From positions 1 to 64,000 of the forward strand of contig CANMWK010000005.1 of NCBI GenBank assembly GCA_947501615.1: a DNA stretch of 64,000 nt, in the 5' to 3' direction. Below, in pieces: positions 19,607 to 27,674 of this stretch. Source of the stretch: an uncultured Tenacibaculum sp. (GTDB lineage: Bacteria > Bacteroidota > Bacteroidia > Flavobacteriales > Flavobacteriaceae). Within the stretch, counting starts at the first letter, position 1; every line of letters starts with the position of its first letter. Below the pieces are notes generated by a model that saw only the letters and a list, made by a program, of their open reading frames with translations, had not been told where the DNA came from and did no database searches. The position numbers and the translations under genes are program-made.

Positions 19607-21610
19607 TTACCAAATTTTAAAAGCTAATATTCCTTCATCTTCATTATAGTCTCTCATAAAACCTTTGGAGATATCAGATAAAGTTCCGTTGGTTATTTTA
19701 AGTATCCCTTTATGACCATCATTACAGTCAATTGCTAAGGTTATTCTTTCTATTGTATTGTCTTTACTATATTTAGCATCAGATATTTCAATTTCTATTT
19801 TTCTCTTTTCTTCAAACCAGTTAATTAATCTATTTAATTCATTTTTAGTAGTTTGTTTGCTGATAATGAATTCTGCTTTACTATCAGTTATCGTACTATC
19901 AAACAAGAATGTTAATTCATGGTCATTACTTTTATTATTTGTGTTTTCAACATTGTCTTTGCTCCATTCCTTAGTGTTTTTTTGGGTGTCTTCTTTCCAG
20001 TCTAAAGATTCACAGTCAATGCATACTAATCCTTTTGTCGTCATTTTAAAGTGATGTCCTGTCATGTTTCTACTGTAGATATCTTGTGTGTTATCTACAT
20101 CATATAGAAAATTTTTAGAAGATTTTTCAAGGAAAATAGTAGTACCTTCAGGGATATAAATAGTTAAGTATACTTCTTCTGTTTTCCATTTGTTTTTAAA
20201 ATCAGATAAGAAATAAGCATCAAACGTAATTTTATTCTGCGTTGTGTTAAAATTATAACTAATGTTTTCAGCGTTTTTAATCGCTATTCTTTTTTTTCTT
20301 CCTTCAGATTCTTTTTTTATTTCAATATAAGCTTCATTAGTTTCACTTTTTTCAATATCAATTTTTACATTGTTGGAGTATTTCATTTTTACATCATCAA
20401 CATATACTTCTTTTGCATTTCTTCTTCTTTCTAAGTTTTCTAAATAGTAAATGTTATTATCATTTTGTACGCCTATTTTTAAAGGAGAAGCAGTATTGTA
20501 TTGAATCGCCATTTTATCAGCTTTAATACCTGTTCTAGCTCTAGATGTAGCATATTCTACTCCAGAAAATCCAACGACAAGAATTGATGCTAACCAGATA
20601 CCAAAGAGAGTTAAAGATGTTGCTGTATTAATTCTTTTAATATTAGGAGACAAAATTCGTAACCCTAGTATTAATAATGCTATAAATGGAATGGCAACAG
20701 CTATTAAACCAAATATTGATAGCAACCATCTGGGAAACACTGAATCGTAGAAAAAAGGAGGGATATCGAAATCGCCTTCAAAACCCAAAATTTCAAGACT
20801 ACTAATAGAAAATAGGGCAAAAAGTAATGAGACTAGTATTACACCAGAAGCGAATATAAGAATCGCACCAATAAATTTTCCGAAGACCTTAAAAAGAGAG
20901 GAAAGTATTTTTCCTACAGTATCAAGAAAATCTTGAAGTCCAGATTTGGTTTGAATACGTAACTTATCGTAATCAGCACTAGAAATCTTGTCAGTTAATT
21001 CATTGGCACCATCTTTTAGTTTTGTTGAAAGAAATTCAAACTCGTTACGAATTTTTTTTTCAATGCTATCAATATTAACAGGTTCTCCTTCCATTTGTAA
21101 TTTTTCGGTAGTGGTTTTAGCTTCAGGGAGTAATACCCATAAAGCGATATAAGCCAAAATTCCGATACCAGATGCAGAGATAGATAAAATGAAAGCCAAA
21201 CGAATCCATATCGCATCTACATTTGTATAATGAGCAATTCCAGAAGCAACACCACCTAAAAATTTACTATTACCATCTCTAAATAATTTTTTATTAGGAT
21301 TTTTTCTTCGAGAATATGTGTAATCATCATTGTAAGACTCTTCTTGATCACTATAGTCTTCAGGTTGTCCCATTATGGCTATAATTTCATCAATATCACC
21401 TTCGTTAACAACTTGTCTAGCATCTGTAATTCTCTCAGAAAGTAACTCGCTGATTCTAGATTCTATGTCTGCAATGATTTCATTTTTTCCTTGAGGATCA
21501 TCGCTCAACGATCTGGATATAGCGTCTAAATATCGTTTTAATTTCTGATAGGCATTTTCGTCTATATGGAAGAAGAAACCACCTAAGTTTATATTGATAG
21601 TCTTATTCAT
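19607..21610 (-). CDS. PspC-domain membrane protein
   Basis: PspC domains occur in envelope-stress proteins. This 667-residue version has a cytoplasmic N-terminal region (1-105) with an acidic helical segment, then the PspC domain (about 108-165: KKLFRDGNSKFLGGVASGIAHY and a long hydrophobic helix ending ALWVLLPEA). Three or more membrane segments follow (about 240-345). The large C-terminal part (about 360-667) is beta-rich and contains a region like the adhesin-type DUF4097/Trypsin-like beta-solenoid found after PspC in other Bacteroidota, but I cannot name it with certainty. Its first 8 bases overlap the end of the PadR gene, which indicates translational coupling. Confidence 0.9.
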   Translation of the reverse strand: MNKTININLGGFFFHIDENAYQKLKRYLDAISRSLSDDPQGKNEIIADIESRISELLSERITDARQVVNEGDIDEIIAIMGQPEDYSDQEESYNDDYTYSRRKNPNKKLFRDGNSKFLGGVASGIAHYTNVDAIWIRLAFILSISASGIGILAYIALWVLLPEAKTTTEKLQMEGEPVNIDSIEKKIRNEFEFLSTKLKDGANELTDKISSADYDKLRIQTKSGLQDFLDTVGKILSSLFKVFGKFIGAILIFASGVILVSLLFALFSISSLEILGFEGDFDIPPFFYDSVFPRWLLSIFGLIAVAIPFIALLILGLRILSPNIKRINTATSLTLFGIWLASILVVGFSGVEYATSRARTGIKADKMAIQYNTASPLKIGVQNDNNIYYLENLERRRNAKEVYVDDVKMKYSNNVKIDIEKSETNEAYIEIKKESEGRKKRIAIKNAENISYNFNTTQNKITFDAYFLSDFKNKWKTEEVYLTIYIPEGTTIFLEKSSKNFLYDVDNTQDIYSRNMTGHHFKMTTKGLVCIDCESLDWKEDTQKNTKEWSKDNVENTNNKSNDHELTFLFDSTITDSKAEFIISKQTTKNELNRLINWFEEKRKIEIEISDAKYSKDNTIERITLAIDCNDGHKGILKITNGTLSDISKGFMRDYNEDEGILAFKIW

Positions 21611-21947
21611 CGGATGTTGATTTTGTACTTGTTACTTGATTTACTGCATTTACTAAATTATTCCACGTTTTATCGAGTTCTTTTAAGAACATATTACCGT
21701 TTTCTGTCAATACATAGTATTTTCTTGGCGGTCCGGAAGTAGATTCTTCCCATCTATACGATAAAAGTCCAGCGTTCTTAAGTCTTGTAAGTAGTGGATA
21801 AATAGTGCCTTCTACTACAATCATTTCTGCACTTTTTAATGTTTTTAAGATTTCTGAAGTATAGGCATCCCCTTTTTGTAATATGGATAAAATGCAGTAC
21901 TCCAAAACTCCCTTTCGCATCTGTGCTTTTGTGTTTTCTATCTTCAT
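21603..21947 (-). CDS. PadR-family transcriptional regulator
   Basis: This 114-residue protein is a complete short PadR regulator: a winged helix with LEYCILSILQKGDAYTSEILK, the wing region VEGTIYPLLTRLKNAGLLSYRWEES and GPPRKYYVLTENG, and a short C-terminal dimerisation helix. PadR proteins are often repressors of the operon they belong to. It lies between the DUF4870 and PspC genes, 13 nt after the former, and overlaps the latter by 8 nt. The palindrome at 22449-22462 in the promoter is a candidate target. Confidence 0.93.
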   Translation of the reverse strand: MKIENTKAQMRKGVLEYCILSILQKGDAYTSEILKTLKSAEMIVVEGTIYPLLTRLKNAGLLSYRWEESTSGPPRKYYVLTENGNMFLKELDKTWNNLVNAVNQVTSTKSTSDE

Positions 21948-21960
21948 TAATTAAGGGATG

Positions 21961-22395
21961 TTATTTTATAAATTTTATGATGAATGGATAACTATAATGT
22001 TCTCCATTTTTGGCTTTCATAGAAGCGATGATTATTAAAGCAATCTTTATCAGTGTAATAATTCCTACAATTGAAAAAATTCCAAAGAAATTGAAAAAAT
22101 TACCATGTGTATTAAAGTGATGACCAAAGTCAACACCATTAAAATTGTCTAGTATCCTGAAGAAGTTTCGTATAAAAAAAGTGAAAAAAGAAGCACTCAA
22201 AATAAAAATATATAATCCGTAACTGATGTTAAAATTTACAGCTTCCTTGCCGTGTTCATCTAAATATACGCTTCTGTCTTTTTGTGTTTGCCATAAAATT
22301 AATGGTGTAATAATACTCCCTAAAGGAAATAAATATCCTGCAAAGGATGAGATATGTATTAAAAAAGCATTGGTGTTTTCGTCTTGATCTTTCAT
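21961..22395 (-). CDS. DUF4870-family membrane protein
   Basis: The 144-residue protein has three or four hydrophobic helices (about 12-30, 52-72, 100-125 and a short C-terminal one) and the family pattern FAGYLFPLGSIITPLILW followed by DEHGKEAVNFNISY. The function of the family is unknown. It heads an operon with PadR and PspC genes, an arrangement that suggests a part in sensing or maintaining the inner membrane. The ATG is about 26 nt after the predicted transcript start. Confidence 0.88.
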   Translation of the reverse strand: MKDQDENTNAFLIHISSFAGYLFPLGSIITPLILWQTQKDRSVYLDEHGKEAVNFNISYGLYIFILSASFFTFFIRNFFRILDNFNGVDFGHHFNTHGNFFNFFGIFSIVGIITLIKIALIIIASMKAKNGEHYSYPFIIKFIK

Positions 22396-22427
22396 AATTA
22401 ATATGATTTATATAATACTTTACAATG

Positions 22428-22462
22428 CAAATATATATCTAAAAGAAGGTATTATGCAATAC
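22428..22462 (-). promoter_or_regulatory. promoter of the DUF4870-PadR-PspC operon with overlapping palindrome
   Basis: On the minus strand TTG (22459-22457) is followed 21 nt later by TATATTTG (22435-22428), a close match to the Bacteroidota promoter. The palindrome GTATT-ATGC-AATAC (22449-22462) covers the -33 element and is a plausible PadR operator, because binding there would block RNA polymerase. Confidence 0.6.
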
Positions 22463-22559
22463 ATAGTACTGAAATTTAACAAAATTTAACATTTTTCAGG
22501 GTTTTTATATTGAAATACTATGAAATAAAAAGGCTTAAATTGCGGTTAAATACTTTTTT

Positions 22560-23015
22560 ATGAAATTTACACCAAGTAAGATTAATCTTTTTTTACTTTT
22601 TAAATTACCATCAGCATTTATTACTGGGATTCGAGTGCAATCTATTTCAGAAGAAAAAGCAGTAATAAAAGTAAAGCATCGTTGGATTAATCAAAACCCA
22701 TTTAAATCCATGTTTTGGGCAGTGCAAGGTATGGCTGCAGAGTTTTCTACAGGAATATTAATGGTGAAGTGTATTCAAGAGTCTGGGGAGAAGATTTCGA
22801 TGTTGGTTACTAATATGAATGCGACTTTTACAAAAAAAGCAACAGGAAGAATAGTGTTTAAATGTGTTCAAGGAAATTTAATTCAGGAAAAAATACAAGA
22901 AGCTATTGTAACTAAAGAAGGACAAACAGTGATATTAACAGCTGAAGGATTTAACGAAGAGGGTGTTTCTGTTTCTAAATTTGATTTTGAATGGAGTATT
23001 AAGATAAAATCGTAA
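22560..23015 (+). CDS. DUF4442 hotdog-fold protein
   Basis: DUF4442 proteins are relatives of hotdog thioesterases. The 151-residue protein has a long helix with QNPFKSMFWAVQGMAAEFSTGILM (about 44-67) in the place of the hotdog helix and a set of beta strands after it. The substrate is unknown. It is divergent from the DUF4870 operon and 42 nt ahead of the AIM24 gene on the same strand, so the two are probably co-transcribed. Confidence 0.85.
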   Translation: MKFTPSKINLFLLFKLPSAFITGIRVQSISEEKAVIKVKHRWINQNPFKSMFWAVQGMAAEFSTGILMVKCIQESGEKISMLVTNMNATFTKKATGRIVFKCVQGNLIQEKIQEAIVTKEGQTVILTAEGFNEEGVSVSKFDFEWSIKIKS

Positions 23016-23057
23016 CAAAAAGAAATGTTTTTAGTCTAATCAAATAAAATAGAATTT

Positions 23058-23864
23058 ATGTTTTTAAAAAATGCTCACGAAATTGATTATCGCATTTATG
23101 GTGAGGAAATGCAATTTGTTGAAATTGAACTTGATCCTGAAGAAGGTGTTGTAGCTGAAAGTGGAAGCTTTATGATGATGGACTCAGGGATAAAAATGAA
23201 TACAATTTTTGGAGATGGTTCTAATCAGGAAAAAGGGTTGTTGGGTAAAATATTTTCTGCAGGAAAAAGAATTTTAACAGGTGAAAGTTTATTTATGACT
23301 GTTTTTACTAATGAAGGTCATGGTAAAAAACAGGTTTCATTTGCTTCTCCATATCCTGGGAAAATTATTCCTATAGATTTAACAGAGTTTGAAGGGAAAT
23401 TTATTTGTCAGAAAGATGCTTTTCTATGTGCAGCTAAAGGAGTTTCTATAGGTATTGAGTTTTCTAAAAAATTGGGTAGAGGATTGTTTGGAGGAGAAGG
23501 TTTTATTATGCAGAAGATGGAAGGAGATGGGCTAGGTTTTATTCATGTGGGTGGAACAATGGCTAAAAAAGAATTGCAACCTGGTGAAGTTTTGAAAGTA
23601 GATACAGGTTGTATCGTTGGGTTTACAAAAAATATAGATTACGATATTGAGTTTGTTGGAGGTATTAAGAATACTATTTTCGGAGGAGAAGGTTTATTTT
23701 TTGCAACACTTACTGGTCCAGGTACAGTATTTATACAATCGTTACCATTTAGTAGATTAGCAGGGAGAGTATTGTCTTCAATTCCTAGTGGTGGTAAAAG
23801 TAAAGGTGAGGGAAGTATTCTAGGAGGTCTTGGAGATTTACTAGATGGCGATAATAGATTTTGA
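23058..23864 (+). CDS. AIM24 / TIGR00266 family protein
   Basis: The 268-residue protein has the family's Gly-rich beta-repeat structure with AESGSFMMMD (about 34), GEGFIMQKMEGDGLGFIHVGG (about 147-168) and VGFTKNIDYDIEFVGGIKN. The relatives are cytoplasmic or membrane-associated double-beta barrels of unknown biochemical role; yeast AIM24 is a mitochondrial inner-membrane protein. The C-terminus is Gly/Ser-rich and disordered. It is the second gene after DUF4442. Confidence 0.9.
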   Translation: MFLKNAHEIDYRIYGEEMQFVEIELDPEEGVVAESGSFMMMDSGIKMNTIFGDGSNQEKGLLGKIFSAGKRILTGESLFMTVFTNEGHGKKQVSFASPYPGKIIPIDLTEFEGKFICQKDAFLCAAKGVSIGIEFSKKLGRGLFGGEGFIMQKMEGDGLGFIHVGGTMAKKELQPGEVLKVDTGCIVGFTKNIDYDIEFVGGIKNTIFGGEGLFFATLTGPGTVFIQSLPFSRLAGRVLSSIPSGGKSKGEGSILGGLGDLLDGDNRF

Positions 23865-23877
23865 TTGAATTAAATTG

Positions 23878-23918
23878 AAAAAAAGAATAGAGGACTTATA
23901 AACTAGCCTCTATTCTTC
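23878..23918 (-). terminator. terminator between the AIM24 gene and the peptide genes
   Basis: The stem AGAATAGAGG / CCTCTATTCT has its better T-run on the minus strand, so it mainly ends the peptide transcript. It may also work for the plus-strand AIM24 gene. Confidence 0.65.
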
Positions 23919-23942
23919 ATTTATAAGATTTTTTTGATTAAA

Positions 23943-24098
23943 TTAATCAACACATATCCAAGTTCTTACTACGCAGGTGCAAATACGGTCATCATCTTTG
24001 TCGGTAGGTCTAGTAGGTCTCCCTCCGCAACCACCGTTAATCTTTGTAAGTTGAGATTTTGATAAGGCTTTTCCTAAATTTAAAATAGATTTTTTCAT
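23943..24098 (-). CDS. double-glycine leader peptide, Cys-rich core (copy 1)
   Basis: A 51-residue peptide starts at the ATG at 24098; a longer reading back to 24149 is rejected because the shared segment starts at MKKSILNLGKAL. The leader (1-23) ends LTKINGG, the type found on Bacteroidota bacteriocin and RiPP precursors and cut by peptidase-containing ABC exporters. The predicted core (24-51) has Cys at 24, 40, 42 and 49, the motif GRPTRP and ends RTWICVD. The core is acidic in the middle (DKDDDR) and hydrophobic at the end. No modification enzyme or exporter lies next to it. Four cysteines could form two disulfides or be modified. It is one of a tandem pair. Confidence 0.8.
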   Translation of the reverse strand: MKKSILNLGKALSKSQLTKINGGCGGRPTRPTDKDDDRICTCVVRTWICVD

Positions 24099-24124
24099 AA
24101 TAATTATTATTTGGTTGATAAGAA

Positions 24125-24152
24125 AACTTGAATATTTAAAGACGCTCAAGTT
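24125..24152 (-). promoter_or_regulatory. leader hairpin of peptide gene copy 1
   Basis: On the minus strand AACTTGA and TCAAGTT form a 7-bp stem around a 14-nt loop that contains GTCTTTAA. It ends 26 nt before the ATG. The same structure with a different stem sequence precedes copy 2. Confidence 0.6.
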
Positions 24153-24183
24153 ATATGTCTATTAATTTGGTTTTTTGATTAAA

Positions 24184-24339
24184 TTAATCAAGGCATATCC
24201 AAGTTCTTATTACGCAAGTGCAAACACGGTCATCGTATCTGTCGCTAGGTCTACTAGGTCTTCCTGCACAACCACCATTAATTTTTGTAAGTTGAGATTT
24301 TGATAAAGCTTTCCCTAAGTTTAAAATAGATTTTTTCAT
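24184..24339 (-). CDS. double-glycine leader peptide, Cys-rich core (copy 2)
   Basis: This 51-residue peptide starts at the ATG at 24339. Residues 1-23 are identical to copy 1. The core has the same four cysteines (24, 40, 42, 49) and the same spacing, with changes such as T to S, K to R, I to V, V to I and V to L, so the pair is under selection to keep its pattern. The DNA around the stops is also nearly identical (TTTTTTGATTAAATTAATCA), which shows that the whole unit of about 241 bp was duplicated. It is the first gene of the pair on the minus strand. An unmodified antimicrobial or signalling peptide is as possible as a RiPP. Confidence 0.8.
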   Translation of the reverse strand: MKKSILNLGKALSKSQLTKINGGCAGRPSRPSDRYDDRVCTCVIRTWICLD

Positions 24340-24369
24340 AATAATATAAATTTTATATTGATTGATTAT

Positions 24370-24397
24370 ATCCTGAACAGTTAAAGACACTCAGGAT
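24370..24397 (-). promoter_or_regulatory. leader hairpin of peptide gene copy 2
   Basis: On the minus strand ATCCTGA and TCAGGAT form a 7-bp stem with a 14-nt loop containing GTCTTTAA, 30 nt before the ATG. Relative to copy 1 two base pairs have changed on both sides and pairing is kept. Confidence 0.6.
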
Positions 24398-24435
24398 GTA
24401 TGCCTCTATTAGTTAAGATGTTTTTGTTACGATAA

Positions 24436-24462
24436 ATTGTAAAAGAATAGCAATTTTACAAT
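24436..24462. promoter_or_regulatory. perfect inverted repeat upstream of the peptide genes
   Basis: ATTGTAAAA and TTTTACAAT form a 9-bp inverted repeat with a 9-bp spacer. It lies about 100 bp before the first peptide gene and could be an operator. No T-run follows, so it is not a typical terminator. Confidence 0.4.
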
Positions 24463-24639
24463 GATCCACAGTGATTTTTTTTAAAAATAAAACAATTATT
24501 TAAATTGTGGAATTATTTTTAGAACTTATCTGAATAATTTTTTTTGTGGATTGATGAAAGCATGTCAACAAAGTAATGTGGACAAAAATAGTCTTAGTAC
24601 TGACGTTATTTAATGCTAGTGTTTTGTGAATTAAAAGAG

Positions 24640-24712
24640 GTTGTCTAAAAAGTATTTGAAAACGTCATTCTGAAACAAGTTCAGTTTGACAAAAATAATC
24701 TTTTCAGACAGT
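24640..24712. repeat. REP-like nested imperfect inverted repeats
   Basis: An outer pair (TTGTCTAAAAAG and CTTTTCAGACAG) encloses an inner pair (GTCATTCTGAA and TTCAGTTTGAC). The nested arrangement resembles small non-autonomous repeats. Whether it occurs elsewhere in the genome cannot be seen here. The rest of 24463-24761 is AT-rich and shows no gene. Confidence 0.4.
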
Positions 24713-24761
24713 TTTCTAATGATTTGTAAATTAGATTATTAAGCGCTATAAGTCAAAAAAT

Positions 24762-24797
24762 AAAAGACTGATTTGTAAATTCTCAAATCAGTCTTTT
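24762..24797 (-). terminator. terminator of the first TlpA-like gene
   Basis: The perfect 14-bp stem AAAAGACTGATTTG / CAAATCAGTCTTTT, with an 8-nt loop, lies just after the stop at 24803. The A-run upstream provides the T-tail on the minus strand. Confidence 0.8.
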
Positions 24798-24802
24798 GTT
24801 TT

Positions 24803-26203
24803 TTATTCAATATGAATACCTTGTTCTTTAAATAGAGTCGTTAATTTTCTATTTTCACTAGGTCGAGGTGCATTTGAAGTAATGATTTTGCCATTAGGAT
24901 CAAGTAAGATAAATCTAGGTAACCCTTTTATTAAATAGTCTTTGGTAAACTGAAAATCTTCTTTTGTTTCACCTGCGAAGAGTTGTATTCCACTTAATTC
25001 TCTATCTTCAATAGTATTGATCCATTTTTGCTTGTCTTGCTTTTTATCAACACTAATACTTATAAATTCAATATTTTTATTGTGATATTTCTGTTCCAGC
25101 CTTTTTAATAAGGGAGTTTCTTTTTTGCAAATTCCACACCAAGTAGCCCAAAGATCAATATACTTATATTTTCCATTACCAATTAAATCATCAAGAGATG
25201 TTTTAGTACCATCATAGTTATATAAGTTTTTAAATTTTGGAGATGCTTCACCTTTAGCTGTTAATTTTAGTTTATTGTAAATTTTTGTAATCTCTTTTTT
25301 GTTTTTTTCGTTTGAAGAAAAAAGCATGTATTTTTTATAATACTCCTTCAGGTTATCAACTCGATAGATAATTTCTTTAGCTGCATTGTGTAATAAATCA
25401 TTTTTAACCAATGTGTCAGAAACTTCTACGTGAATGGTTTCTAAATAAGCTAAATTAAAATCTCTTTTTTTCGATTTTCTTTCAGATGCTTTCTTTTCAA
25501 GAAGTTCTTTGACTAAAAGTCTGTATGATATAGAATTAATATAGTCGTTGCTTTGGTTGATATCGATGTCATTAACTAATTCTGAAGGGAAATACTTAGA
25601 AACGATAAACCTATTATTACCATAAAGCATTCTATGATATGGTTGGTAGTTTTTTATATTGCGAACAAATTCGTAATGGATATTTCTTCTTTCTTTTTTA
25701 AGATAATCTTCAGGCAGTTGACCGTTCTCGGCCAGATCATCTAGTGAAGATTTATATTTATCCATTTTACTAAGAAATTCATGCTCATCTAAAGCAAATA
25801 ATTTTTGAATATTTCCAAGAATAAAACTGTGCTTTTTTCTTTTTTTATGTAAATAATTATTTATCGCTTCGTTTTGACCTTCAAAAATTGGATCCTTAAT
25901 ACGCATTTTAGCATCGATAATTAAGTTTAAATCATCAAAACTTGATAAATACATATTTACTACTCTTTTATCTATCTGTAACGCATAATGCCCTGTTTTA
26001 AAATTTCTAAGGGTGTCGGAAAAAGTTTTGGTATTCTTGTGAAATCTAATGTTTTTATTAAAGTTATATCCAGAAATTTTAATTTTCTTTTGCTTAAAAT
26101 TTTCGACTTTTCCTGATATAACTAAAAAGTCTTTTGCTTTTTCATTTTTACAATTGAATAAAAATAAAGACAATGTAAATACAATAAGGTAGTTATTTTT
26201 CAT
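24803..26203 (-). CDS. TlpA-like thioredoxin-domain lipoprotein (copy 1)
   Basis: This 466-residue protein starts with a lipoprotein signal peptide with lipobox LFNC (Cys about 18), so it is anchored in the periplasm or outer membrane. An N-terminal DUF4369-like beta domain (about 28-130) and a helical region (about 130-310) precede a thioredoxin-like domain with the active site WCGIC (Cys356 and Cys359), the TlpA/AhpC-type segment LIGNGKYKYIDLWATWC and a cis-Pro in KGLPRFILLDP. TlpA proteins reduce or isomerise disulfides of exported proteins. It is a paralogue of the next gene upstream. Its neighbourhood with two Cys-rich peptide genes suggests, but does not prove, that it acts on them. Confidence 0.9.
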   Translation of the reverse strand: MKNNYLIVFTLSLFLFNCKNEKAKDFLVISGKVENFKQKKIKISGYNFNKNIRFHKNTKTFSDTLRNFKTGHYALQIDKRVVNMYLSSFDDLNLIIDAKMRIKDPIFEGQNEAINNYLHKKRKKHSFILGNIQKLFALDEHEFLSKMDKYKSSLDDLAENGQLPEDYLKKERRNIHYEFVRNIKNYQPYHRMLYGNNRFIVSKYFPSELVNDIDINQSNDYINSISYRLLVKELLEKKASERKSKKRDFNLAYLETIHVEVSDTLVKNDLLHNAAKEIIYRVDNLKEYYKKYMLFSSNEKNKKEITKIYNKLKLTAKGEASPKFKNLYNYDGTKTSLDDLIGNGKYKYIDLWATWCGICKKETPLLKRLEQKYHNKNIEFISISVDKKQDKQKWINTIEDRELSGIQLFAGETKEDFQFTKDYLIKGLPRFILLDPNGKIITSNAPRPSENRKLTTLFKEQGIHIE

Positions 26204-26221
26204 ACTCTATTTTTTAAACTT

Positions 26222-26262
26222 AAAAAAGAGTTATGAAGTATAGTATAATCATAACTCTTTTA
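26222..26262 (-). terminator. terminator between the two TlpA-like genes
   Basis: The stem AAGAGTTATGA / TCATAACTCTT with T-runs lies between the genes, so each is probably transcribed on its own. Confidence 0.7.
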
Positions 26263-26282
26263 ATAATTTATATGTTTTTATT

Positions 26283-27674
26283 TTAGATGCCTAATTCTTC
26301 AAAAAGTGCTACTAACTCTTCACCACGACTAGGTCTAGGAGCATTAGCATTTACAATATTTCCATCAGGATCAATTAAGATAAATCTTGGTAATCCCTTG
26401 ATTAAATAATCTTTTGTAAACTGTAGCTCTTCTTGAGTTTTACCAGCAAAAAGTTGAATACCACTCATTTCTCTATCCTTGATGGTTTGTTTCCATCTTT
26501 CTTTACTAGCAGGTCTATCAACACTTAAACTAACAAATTCAATGTTTTTTCCGTGAAATTGTTGTTCAAATCTTTTAAGTAATGGAATTTCTTTCTTACA
26601 GAAACCGCACCAAGTAGCCCATACATCAATGTAAACGTATTTCCCTTTACCAATTAAATCATCTAAAGATGTTTTACCTCCATTATAATTCTCTAAGTTT
26701 TTAAATTTAGGAGAAGGTTGTCCTTTAGCTGTTAGTTTTAATTTATTGTAAAGATCTGCAATTTCAGCTTTGTTCTTATTGTTTGTAGAATAACTATTGT
26801 ATTTTTTAAAATACTCTTTAAGATTTATAGTAGTAGTTATTTGTTTCTCGGCAGCCTTGTGTAGTAAATCATTTTTAACTAATGTGTCATTAATTTCTGT
26901 ATGAACTGTTTCTAAATATGATAAATCAAAATCACCGTCTTTCCTGTTCTTCTTATTAGTTACTTCATCTAATCTATTTTTAATTAAATCTCTGTAAGGT
27001 TTAGAATTTACATAATCAACGCTGTTATTTAAATCAATATCCATAGGTATATCCTTAGGGAACTGAGAAGAAACTTCAAATTCTTCGTCTCCATAAAGAA
27101 TACGGTGATATGGTTGGAAATTTTTTAATGCAAGTGCAAATTCATAATGAATGTTTCTTTTCTCTTTTTCTAAATAATCTGGAGGAAGTTGAGCACTATT
27201 GGCTAAATCTTCTAAAGTAGATTTATATTCATCCATTTTACTCAAAAACTCTTCTTCATTCATTTGAAAAAGTTTGTTAGCATTACCAAGTACGACACCA
27301 AGTTTTTTAGTTTTCTCAGTAATGTAATTGTTGATGTTTGCTGTAGAACCTTGGAAAACTGGATCTTTAGTTCTCTTTTTTGCATCAACAATTAATTTTA
27401 AATCATCAATAGAACTTAAGTACACCTGAACTGGTCTTTTTCCAATTTTTAAAATATAATGACCAGGAGTAATATTAGTTAACGTATCAAGAAAAGTCTT
27501 ACTTTTTCTATCAAAACGTATTTTCTTTTCAAAATTGTGACCAATAAGTTCAATAGTTCGTTTTCTAAAATTATCAACTTCACCAGAAAGCACTAAAAAA
27601 TCTTTAGGCTTTTCTTTTTTCTCACAAGAAACTACTAATGAGATTGCTAAGAGTATAAGCAACAATTTTTTCAT
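26283..27674 (-). CDS. TlpA-like thioredoxin-domain lipoprotein (copy 2)
   Basis: The protein is 463 residues long from the ATG at 27674. A longer reading to 27755 would begin with TTG and add 27 residues before the signal peptide, so it is rejected. The lipobox is VVSC. The domain order is that of copy 1 and the active site WCGFC is at Cys356 and Cys359, the same numbers. The two proteins are alike along their whole length (for example GLPRFILxDPxGxI, ETxHxExxDTLVKNDLLH), so a gene duplication is clear. Copy 2 has Phe for Ile in the active-site dipeptide, which usually affects redox potential. It is followed by its own terminator. Confidence 0.9.
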   Translation of the reverse strand: MKKLLLILLAISLVVSCEKKEKPKDFLVLSGEVDNFRKRTIELIGHNFEKKIRFDRKSKTFLDTLTNITPGHYILKIGKRPVQVYLSSIDDLKLIVDAKKRTKDPVFQGSTANINNYITEKTKKLGVVLGNANKLFQMNEEEFLSKMDEYKSTLEDLANSAQLPPDYLEKEKRNIHYEFALALKNFQPYHRILYGDEEFEVSSQFPKDIPMDIDLNNSVDYVNSKPYRDLIKNRLDEVTNKKNRKDGDFDLSYLETVHTEINDTLVKNDLLHKAAEKQITTTINLKEYFKKYNSYSTNNKNKAEIADLYNKLKLTAKGQPSPKFKNLENYNGGKTSLDDLIGKGKYVYIDVWATWCGFCKKEIPLLKRFEQQFHGKNIEFVSLSVDRPASKERWKQTIKDREMSGIQLFAGKTQEELQFTKDYLIKGLPRFILIDPDGNIVNANAPRPSRGEELVALFEELGI

